Below, in pieces: positions 59,277-64,000 of a stretch of 64,000 bases of DNA (its first letter is position 1; each line of letters begins with the position of its first letter). A program made the position numbers and the translations under genes. The DNA is taken from contig OU015654.1 of assembly GCA_907165275.2 (NCBI GenBank), forward strand, positions 3,489,501 to 3,553,500, in the 5' to 3' direction. The notes below the pieces were generated by a model. The model had not been told where the DNA came from. It ran no database searches and saw nothing but the letters and a program-made list of their open reading frames with translations. The DNA is from Zygaena filipendulae. Taxonomy: Eukaryota; Arthropoda; Insecta; Lepidoptera; Zygaenidae.

Positions 59277-59939
59277 GTGTGTGATTATCTTAATATGACA
59301 TCTAAGATCCCATTGAAAACTAATAAAGCTGAGGCTCTAAGTTATTTAAATGAATACCTAAAAAATCGAAACATTCCAAACTCGCCCGATTATTCATTAC
59401 CATTCGTAACCAGGGACAAACTTGAGTTGGTGTTGAAAAAAATGCTATCCAAATCTGGAACACTGGACGTGTATGATATATCTGTCAACATTATTATGTC
59501 AGCATGGCCGGTGCTAGCGGATCTACTAGTTAACTTGGTCAATACCATGTTCTCTGTTGGCATATACCCCGAAGTACTCAAAGTTACCAGAGTGTGTCCA
59601 GTCTACAAGGGAAAAGGGGATAAGACCCAGGTAGATAGTTACAGGCCCATTTCTATTGTCCCCACTATATCAAAAATTATCGAGTCGATTATCTCTTCCA
59701 GTTTAATTGAACATCTTGAAATAAATGACTTACTGACTGAAAGACAATATGCTTATAGGAAAGGCAAATCCACCACTACTGCTGCCCACCAGGTAATTGA
59801 CTCAATACTAACGGGTATCGATGATAGGTACAAAACTGCTGGTGTTTTCTGTGACCTCACAAAGGCCTTTGATGTCGTTCGAGGTGATCTCCTTCTAGAC
59901 AAGTTACTGGCTTACGGTGTAAAAGGCAATGCTCACTGA
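59277..59939 (+). pseudogene. LINE ORF2, reverse transcriptase N-terminal part
   Basis: Continues ORF2 after the insert. RT blocks: VCPVYKGKG, SYRPISIVPTISKIIESII, RQYAYRKGKSTTTAA and VFCDLTKAFDVV (first catalytic Asp in the palm). Ends at an in-frame TGA (59937-59939), after which the same frame continues. Confidence 0.85.
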
Positions 59940-60941
59940 TTGTTGCGGTCCTTCTTGGAGAACCGTGAGCAGCTAGTGGAGATCACTTCGAGCGGTAAGA
60001 AGTGCCGATCCCAAGCTGGAAGCGTCACTATTGGTATTCCGCAGGGCTCATCCCTGGGAAACATACTATTTTTGACTATTATTAATGATCTAACCCATTT
60101 TATCAGGGATGGCTTGGTGGTGCTTTTTGCCGATGATACCACAGTCATTGTGTGCGCACGGACCTATGAAGACCTTAATATTAAAATAAATGTTACCTTT
60201 GAGCGGCTACAGACATGGTTTGCAGCAAATGGTCTTATATTGAATCCGTCTAAATCGAATGTCGTTCTTTTCACGGCCAGGAGGGTCGAGGAACCTCTAA
60301 ATATATCCATACCGGTACCGTTGTGTCAGTCGTGCAAGTTCCTTGGTTTCACACTTGACTGTAACGTGAACTGGAAAACACACATACAACATCTCTGTGT
60401 CAAACTTGGTAGTGCTGCATTTGCTCTCCGTAAGTTGCGCCCCTTAGTTTCCAGCGCCGTACTGAGGCAAACGTATTTTGCGCACTTTCAGTCACTCATG
60501 TCATATGGTATAATGCTGTGGGGAAACTCGACTGATTCTGGCCGCGTATTTGTTTTACAAAAACGCGCGATCCGGATTCTGGCCGGTGTGAAGCTTCGAC
60601 AGACTTGTAGAACAGTGTTTGCGGAGCACGGCGTGATGACGATGACCGGTCTGTATCTGTTCGAGGTGATATCGTATGTCCGTCGCAACATTGACACTTT
60701 TAACCGTCGAATGTGTGGGGGGCGGTCATTCAGGAATACGGGAAGGATCGCGAGTGTACCCCACCGAACACAACTTGCTGGGAAAAACCCGCGTGTGATT
60801 GGCCCATGTTATTATGAGCGGCTACCCGCAGATCTAAGAAACGTGACAGATGACGAAACATTTTATCGCCGGTTAAAAAATCTTTTGTTGGATAATGAAT
60901 TTTATTCAGTAAATGAATTCATTAATTATAAGACGTCCTGA
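59940..60941 (+). pseudogene. LINE ORF2, reverse transcriptase C-terminal part
   Basis: Same frame as the previous segment. FLENREQLVEI, IGIPQGSSLGNILFL (template-grip block), VLFADDTTVIV (catalytic FADD), then a thumb region and the characteristic Jockey/CR1 C-terminal tail (YYERLPADLRNV ... FYRRLKNLL). No RNase H. A single stop codon separates it from the upstream half, so inactivation there is minor. Confidence 0.87.
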
Positions 60942-61230
60942 CTACATTGCGTAGCTTTATCTATTTAATTTGATTCTCATGTTCCATTTGACATTGATCT
61001 ATTTTATTTTATTCCAGTTTTTGTTCGTTTATATTATTGACATTGTGTACCTATATTCATGTAATCGATAATTGTTGTCCTACTTGTTATTGTGGTTGTG
61101 ACATTATTTTAATTGTATGTAATTTATCCTCTTGACGATCACATTATCCTCTGACATATTATTATTATTTATAATGTAATTTGAATTTGATAATGTGAAA
61201 TAAATGAATCTAATCTAATCTAATCATAAC
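60942..61230 (+). repeat. LINE 3'UTR and tandem tail
   Basis: AT-rich UTR, GAAATAAATGAATCTAATCT and then repeated AATCT units ending at about 61225. Confidence 0.75.
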
Positions 61231-61449
61231 TATAATTAAATTCTTGGTTGGTAACCATCTGATATAAAATACGTCGATATTGAGCAAATACCTACTTAAT
61301 GAGGAGAAATTTAAGTACTGTCCTATAAAGGATGGAAAGGATCTGTTCAGAAGTTAACGTTATTGGGGATAATATGTATACATATAAATACAATTAAAGT
61401 GTCAGTTTGTAATTCCAAATTAACAGCTTTTTACTAAATGCATGAAAGT

Positions 61450-61660
61450 ATATAGGGTAATCACATTAAAAAATCCATTTTTTAATTTTTCTCTGTCTGT
61501 CTGTTTGTTCCGGCTGATCTATGAAACGGCTGGACTGATTTTAACCAGACTTTCACTAGCTGATGTTATAAGGAGTACTTTGGCTACTTTTATTTTAGAA
61601 AAAAAAATCCTGGGGAAATGTCGAAACTCACATGGTGAAACCGCGGGGCACAGCTAGTCT
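61450..61660. mobile_element. Helitron-like repeat
   Basis: TCTGTCTGTCTGTTTGTTCC, ATGAAACGGCTGGACTGATT, TGATGTTATAAGGAGTACTT, ending GGTGAAACCGCGGGGCACAG-CTAGT. A good copy of the variant also seen at 27783 and 49515. Confidence 0.65.
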
Positions 61661-61875
61661 ATGATAAAATTGGAAATTAATAAGAAGCAATCATCGATTC
61701 TTTTGAAGTAAACGAACCTATAAGATGTTATCAAGGTTACTCAAACTTATTACCACCGAACTGCTACAACTGTAAATGTTTTACGATATTTTGATGGTTT
61801 TTATACGGGTGCTGTGCGTGTTACGACGAAAGACGACACCGCCGCGCCGTGTGCAGCTACCATCAGTATATTATA

Positions 61876-62050
61876 AACTAGCTGTGCCCCGCAGTTTCAC
61901 CCGCATGAAACGTTTTTATATAACAAATTTTTTCTCGACATCCGATTTAAAAGAAAAAAAGCCTATGTAGCTCCAGGCTAAGCTTAATCTCTTTATTTGT
62001 GGTTGGATACTCTTCTTTTAACTCGCCCCCTGTCATTTGTGGTTAAAAAT
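61876..62050. repeat. Helitron-like repeat, variant as at 24020
   Basis: AACTAGCTGTGCCCCGCAGT, TTCACCCGCATGAAACG, ATCCGATTTAAAAGAAAAAA, GCCTATGTAGCTCCAGGCTA. Confidence 0.6.
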
Positions 62051-62157
62051 AAAGTAAGTACAGAATCACGGATCCTACTCTTTTATTAGTATAGATAGAT
62101 AGATAGATGTGTATTTAAAAATGCAACAGAACTCGTAAGCTTGCAGTGTTGATAAAA

Positions 62158-62340
62158 TACTAGCGATTTCACCCGTATGAACTTCGGTATTCCCGCGGGA
62201 TCTTTCTTCCGAGATAAAAATTATCGTCACTTGGGCATACTTTATCTTAATATTTATGAAAGAATTTTAAATGTTGGATTGTTTCAAAGATTACCCCCTA
62301 TATCCAAACTCACATACATTACCTCTTTAACCAGTGTAAG
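62158..62340. repeat. Helitron-like repeat, eroded
   Basis: TACTAGCGATTTCACCCGTA, CGGTATTCCCGCGGGATC and ATAAAAATTATCGTCACTTG. Confidence 0.5.
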
Positions 62341-64000
62341 CTAGCGAGTAGCGGTTGCTCCATGGTTTCACCGGCAAGCGGCGTCAATATCGGAATACGT
62401 TAAAATTCAAGAACGTCAACATTACTTTCTATACCTACATCGTAATAAAAAAATCAACGGGCCATTAAGTAAACGGCAGCAAGACATCGGATGTTTATTG
62501 TAGAGATCGTAAAAGAGATACGACGAAAGTCCACAAAATGCTTACTAATACGAGTGCATGTCTTAATTTACAGTAAGTGTATACATATATCTTTACTTAT
62601 TTTCGAGCATAAAAGTCTTTTTTGTGCCTAATCATTAAGCCCAAAACCGAGAGTATAAATGTACGGCATGGAATTATGCGTCATTTATTTCTCTTTTTTT
62701 CTGAAGCTCCGTCAATATCCACAAATCGCCCAACTGAGAAGCTCATTGAACAAAGTAACTGTTTAAAATGGCAATGACCTGATACATTTAGAGGTAGACA
62801 TATTATCTGTTATATTATCACTCGGTTACTTTCGATCTGTTATCGATATGTTTTTCGTAAGTATAATGGTTAGAAAAAAATATGTTAAAATTTACTAAAG
62901 GTGAATCGGTATGTACATAATATTATGTAGAATTTAAATAAAATAATCGTCATTTTTTTAACAAATCTAATAAACCTACGAATTGTAGTTGCTCTTGTAG
63001 GTTGTTTAGCCTCAAAACTATAATACTATAAAAATAATATGTATACATTTGAAGAACCAATTTCATTTTGTCAATGGGTAGTCAGTCATTCATTCCATAA
63101 TTTGTTGATTCACCGTTCGATATCAATCCATCACGCTGAGTTAGAGTCGAGCTGTATGAGAGATCTATACCTAATATGAAAAAATTAAAACGGTACTAAA
63201 TTATTTTTGTTTTGAATTTTGCGTTAGTTATGAACCAACGTTTAATGATTTACGATTCATCAATCACCAACTAACATTTATTGCAAAAAGATTTCGTTAT
63301 TCACTCCAAAAACTATACTACCTATTTTTAATTTAGTCTGATGTAGTCTACGGTTATTTTTTGCTAGACAAATCTATTTTATCTTGTAGGTACTATTTTT
63401 GAATAGAACTTAGAATCTATTTAGAACTATTCGTTGATTAGAAATCCGAGGCAGCCGCCTTGTATTGTGAAACAGAACCAAATTACGTGGACGCTGCGCT
63501 GTCTGACTGACTAAAACCAGGTTTAATAAAAGAGGTCACCTGTAAATAAAAGAGGAACCTAAAATGCTTGACTCCAGTCTGTTCCATTTGTCTTTAAATA
63601 CAATAGAATTTAAAACAAAGGTAGTTGAAATGAAACAGCATTACGAGTATGTTGCTTATTATTATTTCATAACACTGCAGTTCTAGTTCTATTCTACATA
63701 ACAATTATTACCGAAATATTCTAGGAATGTTTCTTAACGAAATTAAATGAACTATTATTTTTAAATTTAATTAACTTTATTCGTTACGACAACTGTGTTT
63801 TATTATATACAAGTAAAGTTTGCATGTAGGGGATGACCTCTCTACTTACTGATTTTACAAATTATTGACGCAGGTCAAACCACGGGGGAAACATAGAGTA
63901 ATTTATAAAATGATTCCATCAAATATTATCTTAGTCCATTACATGGAATCAAACCAAAAACCAAATGAAACAAAACTATTCTAATGATATAGATACAGCC
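62341..64000. other. intergenic AT-rich DNA
   Basis: No coding motif, RNA gene or bounded repeat recognised. TAATAAAAGAGG and AAATAAAAGAGG recur near 63524 and 63545. Confidence 0.4.

Larger units (their letters stand above)
56965..61230 (+). mobile_element. CR1/Jockey-type non-LTR retrotransposon, defective
   Basis: Contains ORF1 (56965-57846), ORF2 with endonuclease and reverse transcriptase (57837-60941, interrupted), a 3'UTR with AATAAATGAA and a short tandem tail (AATCT)3-4 at 61205-61225. Short 3' tandem tails instead of poly-A are typical of CR1-like LINEs. ORF2 is interrupted by a foreign insert at about 59054-59276 and by a stop at 59937-59939. Confidence 0.88.

Overview
This window is animal nuclear DNA, almost certainly from a moth or butterfly. 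It is AT-rich, has small exons with GT-AG introns, and is packed with transposable elements. One short repeat, ending in ...ACCGCGGGGCACAGCTAGT or its complement, occurs about 20 times and is of a type common in Lepidoptera. The single host gene is the planar-cell-polarity cadherin starry night/Flamingo (stan, CELSR family), on the minus strand. I could chain 33 coding exons from the start codon at 32959 down to 7008. They give one uninterrupted frame of exactly 2250 codons: signal peptide, insect Stan N-terminal region, nine cadherin repeats, EGF-like domains alternating with two laminin-G domains, laminin-type EGF repeats and the hormone-receptor (HRM) domain. The GAIN/GPS region, seven-helix domain and cytoplasmic tail must lie left of the window; no such exon was found in 1-7007.

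Region by region. 1-4000: tandem duplications, hairpin repeats and A-rich low-complexity DNA with a decayed plus-strand Ty3/gypsy fragment, ending in a polypurine tract and the start of an LTR. 4190-6136: the 5' half of a second Ty3/gypsy (mag-like) element on the minus strand (primer site, gag, protease, part of RT), joined head-on to the first. 7008-32959: stan, with introns full of MITEs, a 520-bp foldback element, SINEs and Helitron-like repeats. 33000-41166: upstream intergenic DNA with a LINE 3' fragment and an inverted pair of tandem-repeat arms. 41167-48712: a 7.5-kb unit flanked by identical 311-bp LTRs and a 4-bp target duplication, with no recognisable coding region. 49859-56542: an insect endogenous retrovirus (errantivirus-like) with identical 289-bp LTRs but a deleted RT, a disrupted integrase and a broken env. 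56965-61230: a CR1/Jockey-type LINE with ORF1 and a broken ORF2. 61230-64000: intergenic DNA with old repeats.

No bacterial features, CRISPR arrays, rRNA or convincing tRNA genes are present. The most notable signals are the apparently non-coding but recently inserted LTR unit, a motif array in the errantivirus leader that sits where gypsy keeps its insulator, and canonical -1 frameshift heptamers in the LINE and the mag-like element.
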